This document shows positions 24,633-35,617 of a DNA stretch of 64,000 bases, one piece after another. The translations under genes and the position numbers were made by a program. Under the pieces are notes generated by a model. That model was not told the origin of the DNA and ran no database searches. It worked only from the letters and a program-made list of their open reading frames with translations. This DNA comes from Solen grandis (lineage: Eukaryota > Mollusca > Bivalvia > Adapedonta > Solenidae). The stretch is taken from positions 72,122,903-72,186,902 of the forward strand of contig CM037781.1 of NCBI GenBank assembly GCA_021229015.1. The letters run 5' to 3'. Position 1 is the first letter of the stretch. The number at the start of each line of letters is the position of its first letter.

Positions 24633-24829
24633 AAGTTATTTGTTGAAGGGTAACATCTTATCTTGTCATGAACATCTTTTTGCAGATTTTTGCCTTTTGT
24701 TTGGAGGAATAACTTTCTGTGTCTCAAAATCCATAACAGATAGGTTTAAATATGAAGTAAGTGAATGTTCGAATTTAGAAGACCTTTCTAACGGTACCTG
24801 GGTTTAGTTATGTCCCTTTATAAGGTTTT

Positions 24830-25690
24830 TGAGCACCATCTATTGCTATTTTTTTTCTTGTGGATGAAGAGCTTCTAAATAAGGGTTCTAACCCATATGT
24901 GTACTTAGCCTTTCTGTTTTTGCAATTATTGTTGGAGAAAAGCCCATTTCAATTGCGCCTTTGAGAACAGCCTAACTTCCCTCTAGAGGATAGCAAACAT
25001 GGAGGGTATTACAGCTTTCATTTTTTCCTGAACTTAGAGAAACCTCCAATAAGTATTTGGGTTTTGTCAGAACTTCCTTCAGCATTTCAGTTATGTAATT
25101 TACTGAAGGTGCAAAGAGTGTTTCAGTTTCTTCCCATGTGATAGTCAATCTACAGTTGCTGTTGTAGAAAAGTTTCTTTCTGTCAGTATCTACCAAATGC
25201 TTTTCCGTTTTATTGTTTGTATTATGCCTGTTAAACCAAGTGGCAGTTTCAGTTTTATACAATTCTTCAAGTGTAGATATGGAAAAAAAATCTTCCTTTG
25301 ACAGTTTTCCATGATATCTAGGTACTCTCTATATATTTCTACTTGAATTTTAATTACACTTCATCACCATTCTAATTCAGTTAACAGACTTTGGAATGCT
25401 TCATCCACCAACTTGCCCCCAAAAGCACCATCACTTGCTCTGTAAACCTGATGAATAGCACTATTATCATTGACATGATATACACAGATATCTACTGTGC
25501 ATTCACCAAAGTCTGCAAGAACATAAGTTATCAATACAAGGAAACTGCCTCTGGTTCCATCACTAACCTCAGCTGAGTCTCGGCAATACCAGCACCTGTG
25601 GCATGGTTTTCTGCTACGAAAGACCGGCTGACACCAGTCTATAATTGAGCAAGAGGAACATTTCACACTTTTTCCATCACGATGTGTTTC
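24830..25690 (-). pseudogene. HSPA12-like (Hsp70-family) pseudogene
   Basis: Reading down the - strand, recognisable pieces occur in the order expected for HSPA12A/B. First comes GIAETQLRLVMEPEAVSLY (about 25600-25540). Next, in another frame, is DFGECTVDICVYHV with VYRASDGAFGGKLVDEAF, the ATPase phosphate-2 region. Then come EYLDIMENCQRK, a LFAPSVNYITEMLKEVLTKP segment, and EGS-stop-AVLKGAIEMGF. Breaks include a stop after SLY plus a frame change, a stop at 25364-25366, a frame change near 25290 and an in-frame TAG at 24972-24974. The nucleotide-binding glycines DxGGGT have become DFGECT. No introns are obvious in the homologous run, which would suit a processed or fragmentary copy. HSPA12 genes are strongly amplified in bivalves, so a dead paralogue is plausible. 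No intact reading frame exists. Confidence 0.8.
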
Positions 25691-25699
25691 AGAGAACAC

Positions 25700-27110
25700 T
25701 CTTGTTTATTTCATCTCTTGTAGCAGATATAACTGACCATGCAGAGTTTTGGTATATTTTCATTTTATAGGTAAGGTAGAATAACTGCAAACAAACCTAA
25801 AAGGAAATGTTTTAAGTGAGAGAAATGCCTCAAACTACTCTAATATGCCTTTCCTATGAAACATTGGACATATCCTGGTCTTTCTCCATTATATCATCAG
25901 TAGGTAATCAGTTGCAAACACTATGGCAGTAGTTGGCCAGCACATCGGATGTCTACATATCAATCTTTATTCCTAACTCTGTATTGTATGGTAAAAACTG
26001 AAATGACAATAATTAAGAACACCTAAAAAAAATATACACATTTCTACAAATGTTTCAATTGTTTATGAATGTATCTACTTTCAGTTTAATTAAAAGAGGA
26101 AAAGTTCTTCTGTTTCGTTCAGATATTTGTGCAAAAAAGTATTAATTAAAACGTTTTATCATACCAGCGATGACACAGTGAGTCATTTACCAGCCTTGTA
26201 TTTTGTTAAAATATATCCAGAAAAATATCGCAGGTAACAAAGGATATTCAGCAGTTATGAATTACACAACTTGTAATATACATTTCATTGCAATCTTTCA
26301 TGATATAGCAATTGCGTATAATGATAAAATAACAGATTTGCCGAGTGGGGAAAGAATACAAACACTGTTGCACGTTGATTGTATCAACAAATGTCTGAAA
26401 AGACTGCCAAATATTCATGAAAAAAACATTGAGCATTTTTTTTACAATTTTAAGGAAGCACTAAAACATTGACAAAAAAATAGCCAATGACAAATATTAC
26501 AAAATAGGTGGCAAACTACTATAATACTCAATCAGACCGTTGGCTTTATACAACAACACTGTATTTACACAAAAGTTAACAATGACTCGATATCACACAT
26601 AGAATCTGTTACTATAAAAGAGATACACACTGTTCCATTATCATAATTAATAATTAATCACAGTGGCAGTTTTTAGAAGACCATAATACAGAGTGGTAAC
26701 ATATGTATCTTTAATAATTACAGTTCACATTTATGACAATTACAGAAAAGAAATCAATGTTGACGAGCTAGTCTCCATGATTTCCAGGTCTCACCACACT
26801 CCAAGCTGTGACAGGAGATGGACAATAAATGGCAGAAGCTTGAGAGAGTGAGTACAATTGATTATTTGTTATTTCCTCCTCATTTGTTTCAGAAAGTGGA
26901 GAGACAAAAACAATGCATGCACACGTCCGTAATTAATGCCTGCCTCTGCACTCAACTCTGCCATTGGAGGCTGTTGTTGATACCTCTGGCCAATCTTAAA
27001 GGATGAATCCTACACAATTTCAAGGTATGTTATGTACACATGAAGTGAGTGTTTGAGAAAGGGGAACAGGTAGTTGAAGTAGTGGGAATTATTGAAAGTG
27101 CAAGATTTGC
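25700..27110. other. Intergenic, nothing firm
   Basis: An 89-codon frame at 26203-26472 (+) has no recognised motif. The stretch otherwise looks like ordinary AT-rich DNA. Confidence 0.45.
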
Positions 27111-27114
27111 TCTA

Positions 27115-28200
27115 TTTTTAGCTCACCTGAGCACAACGTGCTCATGGTGAGCTATTGTGATCGCCTTTTGTCCGTCGTCCGTCGTCCGTCGTCCGTGCGT
27201 GCGTGCGTGCGTGCGTCCGTCCGTCGTCAACAATTTGCTTTAAACAACATCTCCTCATGAACCGCTGAAGGGATTTTGACCAAACTTCACAGGAATCATC
27301 CTTATGATGCCCTCTATCAAAGTTGTACAAATTATTCAGATTGGTTAAAAAAGTAGGTCACAGGAGCTAAAAATAGATTTTAAAAATGCAAACTTTGAAA
27401 ATCTTCTTCTGCAAAACTGCAAGGCCTAGAGCTTAGATATTTGGTATGTAGCATCATCTTATGGGCCATTACCAAGATTGTACAAATCATAGCCCTACGA
27501 TGATAAATGACCCCGCACCAGGGGTCACTTGTTTTACATAGAGTTATATAGGAAAATCTTTAAAAATCTTCTTCTATGAATCCATAGGCCTAGAGTTAGA
27601 TATTTGGTATGAGCATCATCTTATGGTTTATTACCAAGATTGTACAAATCATGACCCTATGGTGATAAATGACCCCGCACCAGGGGTCACTTGTTTTACA
27701 TAGAGTTATATAGGAAAATCTTTAAAAATCTTCTTCTATGAATCCATAAGGCCTAGAGATTAGATATTTGGTATGAAGCATCATCTTATGGTTTATTACC
27801 AAGATTGTACAAATCATGACCCTATGGTGATAAATGCCCCCGCACCAGGGGTCACTTGTTTAACATAGAGTTATATAGGAAAATCTTTAAAAATCTTCTT
27901 CTATGAATCCATTAGGCCTAGAGCTTAGATATTTGGTATGTAGCATTGTCTAATGGTTCATTATCAAGATTTATCAAGATTTTCAAAATGGTGGCCCTTT
28001 GGAGATAAATGCCCCCGCACTAAGTCTTCTCCTCTGAAACCATAAGGCCCAGTGCTTATATATTTGGTGTGTAGTATTGTCAGGGCTAAAATGTTTAAGA
28101 TTGAGTTATATCAGAATTCTTGTCTGTTTAAAAACCTTGTAATCAGTTGTAGCAATGGTACTCAGGTGAGCGATCCAGGGCCATCATGGCCCTCTTGTTT
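27115..28200 (+). mobile_element. GCTCACCTGAG-family element with ~175-bp tandem units
   Basis: Starts TTTTTAGCTCACCTGAGC and ends CTCAGGTGAGCG..GGGCCATCATGGCCC then TCTTGTTT. It contains a CGTC/GTGC microsatellite (27168-27232). Three to four ~175-bp units follow (27370-28020), each with TTCTTCTATGAATCCATAAG and GCACCAGGGGTCACTTG. Confidence 0.85.
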
Positions 28201-28481
28201 GCTTAAAATATCATGAAAAAATCACCTAAGGATATGTGAACTAGTCATATCGGTATATTTTGCAATTTGTTTCTCATGATTCTTTATTCATTGTGTAGCT
28301 TTTGAAATAGAGTAACCATATTTCACATCCTTGATGCTTATTTGCAGTTTTGACCTTCCAACACAAGATTTTGTATTTACATGCAATTACGCAAAATTAT
28401 ACACCCTTTCATTAAATGTGTAGTTCCATTACCGATTAATCATTTTGCTCAGCTGGTATTGTTTTGTAATATAGAGTTTAG

Positions 28482-28723
28482 TTAACCCTTTCCCTCATAT
28501 AGACTCATTTTGACGCACTCAGTAGGTACCACATAAAGCCTGATCTGCAGAAAACCACAGTTAAACCTTACCAAATTTAATTACAAAATCCTCATTTCCA
28601 GACCACTGAGGAGCAGCGAACAGCATAAAACCTGATCAGCCTGCGAGTTACTCGCAGGCTGATCTGGTTTTATGCTGTTCGCATAGGTCTTTTCATGGTT
28701 TCCTCTATGAGGGAAAGGGTTAA
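28482..28723 (-). mobile_element. TTAA-flanked palindromic MITE, copy C
   Basis: Complete 242-bp copy in the opposite orientation, with TTAA at both edges and well-preserved terminal repeats CCCTTTCCCTCATA/TATGAGGGAAAGGG. This is the best consensus copy in the window. Confidence 0.85.
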
Positions 28724-29079
28724 ATGTATGTCGCTATATATCCGATCTGTAATTGCTTTTTATATGAGGATTTATCAATGATGAATTCCTCATTACAGCA
28801 GCAATATTCAGCCCATAAATGCATATCACAGGAGACTTCACCTACCAACAAGATAAAAGATTTCTCACCACAATGAATACATTAGTGCTGCAATGATTTG
28901 ATTTCAGGAACGATTAAATCTGAGATAGGGACATGAGTGTTTGATATAGGGATGCAATAGTGGTATATTTAAAATTATTACTTCAGCATTCATTTGGAAA
29001 CAATTTTTTACAACTTATGCTCATTCTCTGAGTTATACCAGTTCTTTGCACCAGAAAAAGTCTTGATAAAAAATTATCT

Positions 29080-30235
29080 CAGATGAGGACATTGGTGATT
29101 TAGGTGAAAACATGGATTCTTGAAGTAAGATCATGGGTATTTTATATGAGGACATGTGTTTAATATGAGGTCAGAGTGTTTTAGATTAGAAGATATGTTT
29201 TAGATGATGGCGTGATTTATATGAGGGCATGATTTAAGAACAAGGGTGTTCAAAATAAACACATGGACTTGTGTGTTTTATATGAGGACAAAGATGTTTT
29301 AAGTGGGGGCATGTGTATTTGAATGATAATGAAGACATTAGTTTGAGATGAAGATATATGTGTTTGAGCATTTTATATGAAGATATAGTTATGTGTTAGA
29401 AATTGGGAATTACTCAAATCAGCATTAGGTATTTGTGATAAGGACATGGGTATTTTTGGTGAGGACATGTGTCTTGGAAAAAAGAACAATGGTGTTGAAG
29501 GTGAGAATTTTTGGATGAGGACATGGGTGTTTTGGATGAGGACATGGGTGTTTTGGATGAGGTCATGAATGTTTTGGATGAGACATGGGTGTTTTTGGAT
29601 GAGGTCATGAATGTTTTGGATGAGGACATGGGTGTTTTGGATGAGGACATGGTGTTTTGGATGAGGACATGGGTGTTTTGGATGAGGACATGGATGTTTT
29701 GGATGAGGACATGGGTGTTTTGGATGAGGACATGAGTGTTTTGGATGAGGACATGGGTGTTTTGGATGAGGACATGGGTGTTTTGGATGAGGACATGGGT
29801 GTTTTTGGATGAGGACATGGATGTTTTGGATGAGGACATGGGTGTTTTGGATGAGGACATGGTGTTTTGGTGTTTTGGATGAGGACATGGGTGTTTTTGA
29901 TGAGGACATGGGTGTTTTTGGATGAGGACATGTGTGTTTTGGATGAGGACATGGTATGTTTTGGATGAGGACATGGGTGTTTTGGATGAGGACATGGATG
30001 TTTTGGATGAGGACATGGATGTTTTGGTGTTTTGGATGAGGAAATGGGTGTTTTGGATGAGGACATGGATGTTTTGGATGAGGACATGGATGTTTTGGAT
30101 GAGGACATGGATGTTTTGGATGAGGACATGGATGTTTTGGTGTTTTGGATGAGGTCATGGGTGTTTTGGATGAGGACATGGATGTTTTGGGTTAGGACAT
30201 GGATGTTTTGCATGAGGACATGGGTGTGTTAGGGT
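29080..30235. repeat. 21-bp minisatellite (GTTTTGGATGAGGACATGGGT type)
   Basis: From about 29510 to 30225 the unit TTTTGGATGAGGACATGGG plus a G/T pair repeats about 33 times with few changes. From 29080 to 29510 only scattered, decayed units (TATGAGGACATGTG, GTGTTTTAGATT) remain. Because 21 is a multiple of 3, long open frames exist on both strands (up to 268 codons). They are not genes. Confidence 0.92.
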
Positions 30236-30582
30236 CTTCAGGGATACAGCAGAAATATGAGTGGTTTTTTTAATTTTTTTATTGTTTTTTTTATTTTCTC
30301 TATATTGCAACCATGTAATTGTTTAACTATTTTGTGATTACTTTGTTCAACTCAACACTAATTGGCTGTTTCATAAAACAGATACTTCCTATAATTTATC
30401 TTCTGTATCATGATACAATCTTCAACTTACAGTCTTCAATAATTCCAAATTAACCAAGGAATTTTGTAGGAAACATGTTAAATGGGTGTGTTCCATAGTA
30501 GATCTTCAGTAACTCCTTCAGTTATTGTAGATATCCTGTAGATATAGTTACAATAGACTGTAGATGTGCTAGGACTTTCCTT

Positions 30583-30642
30583 TTCAGTGACCTTGACCTT
30601 TTTATTCAGTGACCTTGACCTTCTTTTCAGTGACCTTGACCA
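30583..30642. repeat. Triple TTCAGTGACCTTGACC repeat
   Basis: Three copies spaced 21-22 bases (starting about 30583, 30605, 30626). Each contains TGACCTTGA, the complement of TCAAGGTCA, which is the extended half-site bound by ERR/NR5A-type nuclear receptors. Any regulatory role is inference. Confidence 0.75.
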
Positions 30643-31039
30643 TCACATATTTGGGAAAGCATCACACACCCAATAATTCCATATATTGAATGACTTTTAG
30701 TGATTGCAATTAGTCATTGATTCTGGGACAATTTCTGACTATAGTTAAATACTTCTCTTGGATGCAAATGAGGCACATTCTCCTACCTACACTCTAGCAT
30801 TTATTTTCTGATTATTTTCGCAATTTACAATCCATTGTGTGAGTAATTAAGCAAGTACAAAATGACATGTATAGAATAATCAGTGGTAAATTTGCAAACA
30901 ATACTGAAAGCTATGCACAAATTAAAAATTTGCCCAGGGGAATTTAAATGTGATAAAATCACCATATTGTATAAACTGTTCAGTAGGGGGCAAGGTTTAT
31001 TTCGCAGCATTAGTTTAATAAGATAATTGCCAAGACTTT

Positions 31040-31300
31040 GAGGGATGGGGGACATTTATATTTGTGGGTTTGATCTCCCGCAGTAACATACCAAAGTCAT
31101 TAATAATGTTACTGGTATAGCTGCATTGCTTGGCACTCAACATATAAAATAATTCCAGGACTGATGTGATTGGTTGCGGTATCGTGCCGTATTTTGCAGT
31201 GTGGCAGCATCCTATCTGTCTTAAGTACTTCTAGACAGTCTTCAAATGACTGAGATATTGTCGATGGGACTTTAAACCCTGTAACAACAAAAAAATATAA
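31040..31300 (+). mobile_element. SINE (family b) copy
   Basis: Starts at the box B region (TTTGTGGGTTTGATCTCCCG) and runs through ATAATTCCAGGACTGATG and CTGTCTTAAGTACTTCT to GGGACTTTAAACCCTGTAAC. Confidence 0.75.
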
Positions 31301-31865
31301 ATGGGTATTTTGCTTATATGGCTTTTTTGTTTTGTACATGTATACTAGCCATCTAAATCTCCATAAAGTCTATTTGTGTCTAGAGAAAGGTGGGAAGCCT
31401 TCTCATTTAGTATTCTACTGAGCTTAATGAAAATTCACTCCTACCAATTGAATTGCTTGGGGATTATCCCCATCCATTAACTTTGAACAGGAGGATCATT
31501 ATCAGACACTGCGATTTAGCATTTTCCTTCTTATTTCAGCAAGATTCATTGTCCTCTTTTAAAAGATATTTACTTTAAGTGTTAATTAATTGCAGATTTA
31601 CTCTCATCTGTCTCTGAAGGAGTCTCAAGATGACTTATATTTTGGAATAAACCTTGAGCAAATTGTATTTGAATTTTTTTATAAGATGGAATGAATTTTA
31701 AAAAACTTGGAGGAGAATACTTAGTCTTTTACAACCAGGATAAATCTTTTTTTTTTTTACAGTACTGTGATAGAATAAAGAAAGACATTTAAAAAGGAAG
31801 CAGATCATTCTAAAATGTCCAAATTTGGGGTTGAGGCATCTTTGACCACATTTCTAAGATATACA

Positions 31866-32103
31866 GGCTCAAATTCCACCAACAATACTAAGCTCTAAGT
31901 AATACTTAAATTCTTAAACTAAGTAGAAACTTATTTCACCATTCCTGTTTTATAAAATATCAATTATAACCTTTAAAGCTAACACTATTTGTTAAGAAAT
32001 TAAATATTCAGGTATTTTTTAAAAGAGAAACAAGAATAATGAAATTCATCACTAAGTATTTAAGTATTACTTAGCGCTAAGAATTGTTGGTGGAATTCGA
32101 CCC
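31866..32103. mobile_element. ~240-bp MITE with 46-bp terminal inverted repeats
   Basis: GGCTCAAATTCCACCAACAA, then TACTAAGCTCTAAGTAATAC at the left, is mirrored at the right with only a few mismatches. No coding capacity. This is the best of three related copies (also 20886 and 33799). Confidence 0.8.
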
Positions 32104-32487
32104 AGAAGAATTAATCAAATGCATACTCAAGGAATTACCAAGGAATTTCCTGGATGGTTTTCATCCATCAATATTAATCCATATAAGTACTGTCTGTATT
32201 TCCTAGAAGGTAATTTGACAAATAAATTAGGTTTTATAACATATTGAGGGCTGTTCAAAAACTTTTTTAAGAGCATAAAGAAACAGGATGAGGTGGAGCA
32301 GTTTGTGGCAAGCCCCCAATATAGACTTTTCCAGTATTTATAAGCTATTGTTTTGTTTTTCAAATGCCACAAGGAGATAAAACTCTTTAGTCTATTACCA
32401 ATAGCTTCCATATGGTTTATGGAAATTCCTAGATTACTTCTTTCCAGCACAGGATTTAGTAATCAATTCCAGACTATATGGACTGCT

Positions 32488-32723
32488 TTAACCCTTTCCC
32501 TCATAGAGGACACTATGAAAAGACCTATGCGAACAGCATAACACCAGATCAGCCTGCGAGTAACTCGCAGGCTGATCAGGTTTTATGCAGCTGCTACTCA
32601 GTGGTCTTGAAATGAGTATTTTGTAATTAAATTTGGTAAGGTTTAACTGTGGTTTTCTGCAGATCAGGCTTTATGTGATACCTATTGAGGATCAAAATGA
32701 GTCTATATGAGGGAAAGGGTTAA
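32488..32723 (+). mobile_element. TTAA-flanked palindromic MITE, copy D
   Basis: Has TTAA at both ends. A 6-base loss (TGTTCG) in the right palindrome arm leaves TTTATGCAGCTGCT. Confidence 0.85.
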
Positions 32724-33401
32724 ACTGTAATGAATGACAAACATGTGCCAAACAATAGAAAGCCCATAATTGCAGGGAAATCATTAACTATGTGGTTCAT
32801 AACTATTGGTTTTAACTTTCTAATGTTAGCTTTAAACACATTCTAATATTGGCTGTAACTACATGACGTGGGAGGACTTGTTTTGTTCAATATCTGACAT
32901 TTATAGACCCGTTCTACTGAATATGGCAGCTGAATAGATCATGGGAATGTATTGATAAAAATGAGGCACAATAGATGCCTATTGATTTAATTTCAAATTT
33001 AATCTAAATAAATACTGATCTGATGACTTGGTTCTTCAGGACAAATTAAAAAGAAATTAAAGTGGAGGCATTTTTAGCCATAATTTAAAAAAAAATCAAT
33101 GTTAGATATCTGAAATTTTAATGTTTGCATTTATCATTGGTGTGAAATTGTGTTCACGCATGTGAACTTTCTCTTGTAAACTACATATTGTTCCATTAGT
33201 TTGTAATGTTATATCCTTTACCTCATGTTCAAAACAACGCATTTCTTTTCATTCCATTGGGTAAGCAGCTTGTACCTAATCACTCTCAATAATTGTGGGG
33301 TTGGACCAGTACTTTGCATCTTTCAGAGTCACGAAAGATATTTGACCTATTTGTGATCAAACCCACAACTTGCAGGTTTAGAGCCAATAACTTTCCTACC
33401 A

Positions 33402-33708
33402 CTGGCCCAGTGGCTTGATGGTTAGAGCGCTTGCCCCAGAATTGGGAGGTCATGGGTTTTGATCCCTGGCAGCAACATACCAAAGTAGTTAAAAATGACA
33501 CTGTTATAACTTATTGCTTGGTGCTCAACATACATATATTAGGGTAGTTCCAGGACTGGTCGGCCCTGAGTGTCAGGATAATGTGATTGGGTGGTGTACA
33601 GCATGATACTGCAGTGTGGCAACACTATATCTGTCTCAAGTAGACATTGTCTCTAAATAACTGAAATACTATGGGTGGGATGTTAAACCCAGTAAAAAAA
33701 CAAACAAA
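33402..33708 (+). mobile_element. tRNA-derived SINE (family b), near full length
   Basis: The head GATGGTTAGAGCGCTTGCCC (box A) and GGTCATGGGTTTTGATCCCT (box B) resembles a tRNA. The body has TAGTTCCAGGACTGGT, TATATCTGTCTCAAGTAGAC and the end GGGATGTTAAACCCAGTAAA plus A/C-rich tail. This type of molluscan SINE is widespread; membership of the described RUDI/V-SINE group is possible but unchecked. Confidence 0.85.
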
Positions 33709-33798
33709 TCACTGTCCCTCCATGATGTGAGGTGATTTACATCGCTTATAGATTTGGTTTCTTGGTTAGGGCAATATTTTTTCAATGACCGTATATCT

Positions 33799-34016
33799 GG
33801 CTCAAATTCCACCAAAGAAATTTAATGCTAAATAATATTTAAATTCTTAGATTGGGTGGAAATGCAGTCTACTAATCCTGTTTTACAAAATACTCAAAAT
33901 AAGTTGACATCAATTATAACCTTAATATTTATTAATTTTTGTTAAGAAAATAAAAATTTAGATATTTTTGATAGAAGAACAAGAATAAAGAAATTTGCCC
34001 ATAAGTGCTAAGCATG
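33799..34016. mobile_element. ~240-bp MITE, right end eroded
   Basis: GGCTCAAATTCCACCAAAGA, CCTGTTTTACAAAATACTCA and AGAACAAGAATAAAGAAATT align with the element at 31866. The right terminal repeat is largely lost. Confidence 0.65.
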
Positions 34017-34998
34017 GTTAGTTGATTGGAGCTGGTACATAAAGTTGGTCTGAATCAGTAACCTCAGAGGGAACCTTTGTAGAGGTTGCTAGAACTGCTT
34101 CCCAAATAACTGGTCTCCTGTTATGGTTCGAAAAGGGAGGTTTTGAACAAACATATCAGGGATAACAAGCCTGATGTCAGGTGAATTGCTGAAGACACTC
34201 AAGTTATTAGTGGTATTCAGTTACCAAATGACTTGATAAAATCTGAACTTCAGTGAAAAAGCAACTGTAAGTACATTCTCACAGACTTGGAAGCTGTTTC
34301 CTTGGCAACAAATATATTGGATTATTTTGATTTAAGAACTACATTACCATTAATGGTGCTCATAGCCCATAGGTAAGAAGAGAAGCTTTCTGTGAACTTC
34401 AGTGCTATATTGTGTCTCTGATTCTAACATCGGAATGAACAATCCAGAGTATTTCCTTCTGATTTTGATGGACCTGACACTGATATAAGTTCTGTTGTCA
34501 TGGTTACTGTCTATCATCGCATAACAGTTCTGGAGTACTGTATTTCTTATTAATTGATTATTTTATGACTAGAATTTCTAATGGAACACTCTGTTTAACT
34601 AAATTTTCCAACTAAAGAACCTGGTTGAAAGTTGGACAAAGGCTGGTTGGTGAGTGGTAGTTCAACCGTCAACTTTATTTATCAAAGTTATTTACATTGC
34701 ACATGACTCAGGTGTATAGGTTTTGTTTTGATTTCTTCTTGTTTTGTTTCACTTGTTTATGCATTATGTATTCATCTATTGTCTTTCAGGTTGTTTGCAT
34801 TGGGACTATATTTTATTGTTCTCTACCCATTATTTCTGTGGAGATGAAACAGAAACTGTAAACAGAGTGAAACCCTTCCTATTCTTTTTTCAATGGCTAA
34901 ACATATATATTCTATGATTGGTGTAGCAAGGTTCTAAAGTTCCTAGTAATGTTAACAGGTACTGTAAAATTACATCAAAATTTCCAGGAGAAATCGTT

Positions 34999-35281
34999 TT
35001 AACCCTTTCCCTCATATAAACTCATTTTGACGCACTCAATAGGTACCACATAAAGCCTGATCTGCAGAAAGCCAAACTCAATCCTTACCAAATTTAATTG
35101 TAAAATCCTCATTACCAGACCACTGAGGAGCAGTGAACAGCATAAAACCTGATCAGCCTGCGAGTTACTCGCAGGCTGATCTGGTTTTCCTGATCAGCCT
35201 GCGAGTTACTCGCAGGCTGATCTGGTTTTATGCTGTTCGCATAAGTCTTTTCATGGTATCCTCTATGAGGGAAAGGGTTAA
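34999..35281 (-). mobile_element. TTAA-flanked palindromic MITE, copy E, duplicated core
   Basis: TTAA at both ends. The palindromic core (GATCAGCCTGCGAGT and complement) is present twice in tandem (35152-35225), which makes this copy about 40 bases longer than the others. It lies 290 bases upstream of the first TRMT9B coding exon. Confidence 0.85.
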
Positions 35282-35570
35282 GCAGTCTCTCATTTATCAG
35301 AGCATTTCAATTTTACCTCATTGGTTCTCGGAATATTGCAGTTTTGATCATCAGATTTTCCAATGGCCAGTCTGGGACATCATGTGATCAGTGCTTCACT
35401 CAAAATGCATAGGTTGGTTTGTGATACTGATTTCCAATAATTGTTGAAGTAAGTCATGAGTGGGAAATGATATTTAACAGAAGCTAAAAATAGATGCTTA
35501 AAATTTCACGGTAAACACTTAAAAAGGCTATAATCTGGTTGTACTTACCTTCTTGTTCTTCCACCCACAG

Positions 35571-35617
35571 GATGAAAGGCCATTGGATTCTGAACCAGGC
35601 AAGGGGAGGTAATCAAT
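35571..35617 (+). other. 5' UTR part of TRMT9B first coding exon
   Basis: A pyrimidine-rich tract ending CCACCCACAG precedes position 35571. The exon then runs 47 bases to the ATG at 35618. A strong acceptor here means at least one more upstream, non-coding exon exists. See the candidates at 11903 and 13849. Confidence 0.65.

Noticed and set aside
25364..25699. Intact 111-codon gene
   Set aside because: Its N-terminal part is out of frame with the HSPA12 homology and it ends early. It is part of a pseudogene.
29373..30213. Open frames of up to 268 codons on both strands
   Set aside because: They are translations of the 21-bp minisatellite, which stays open in several frames because its period is a multiple of three.
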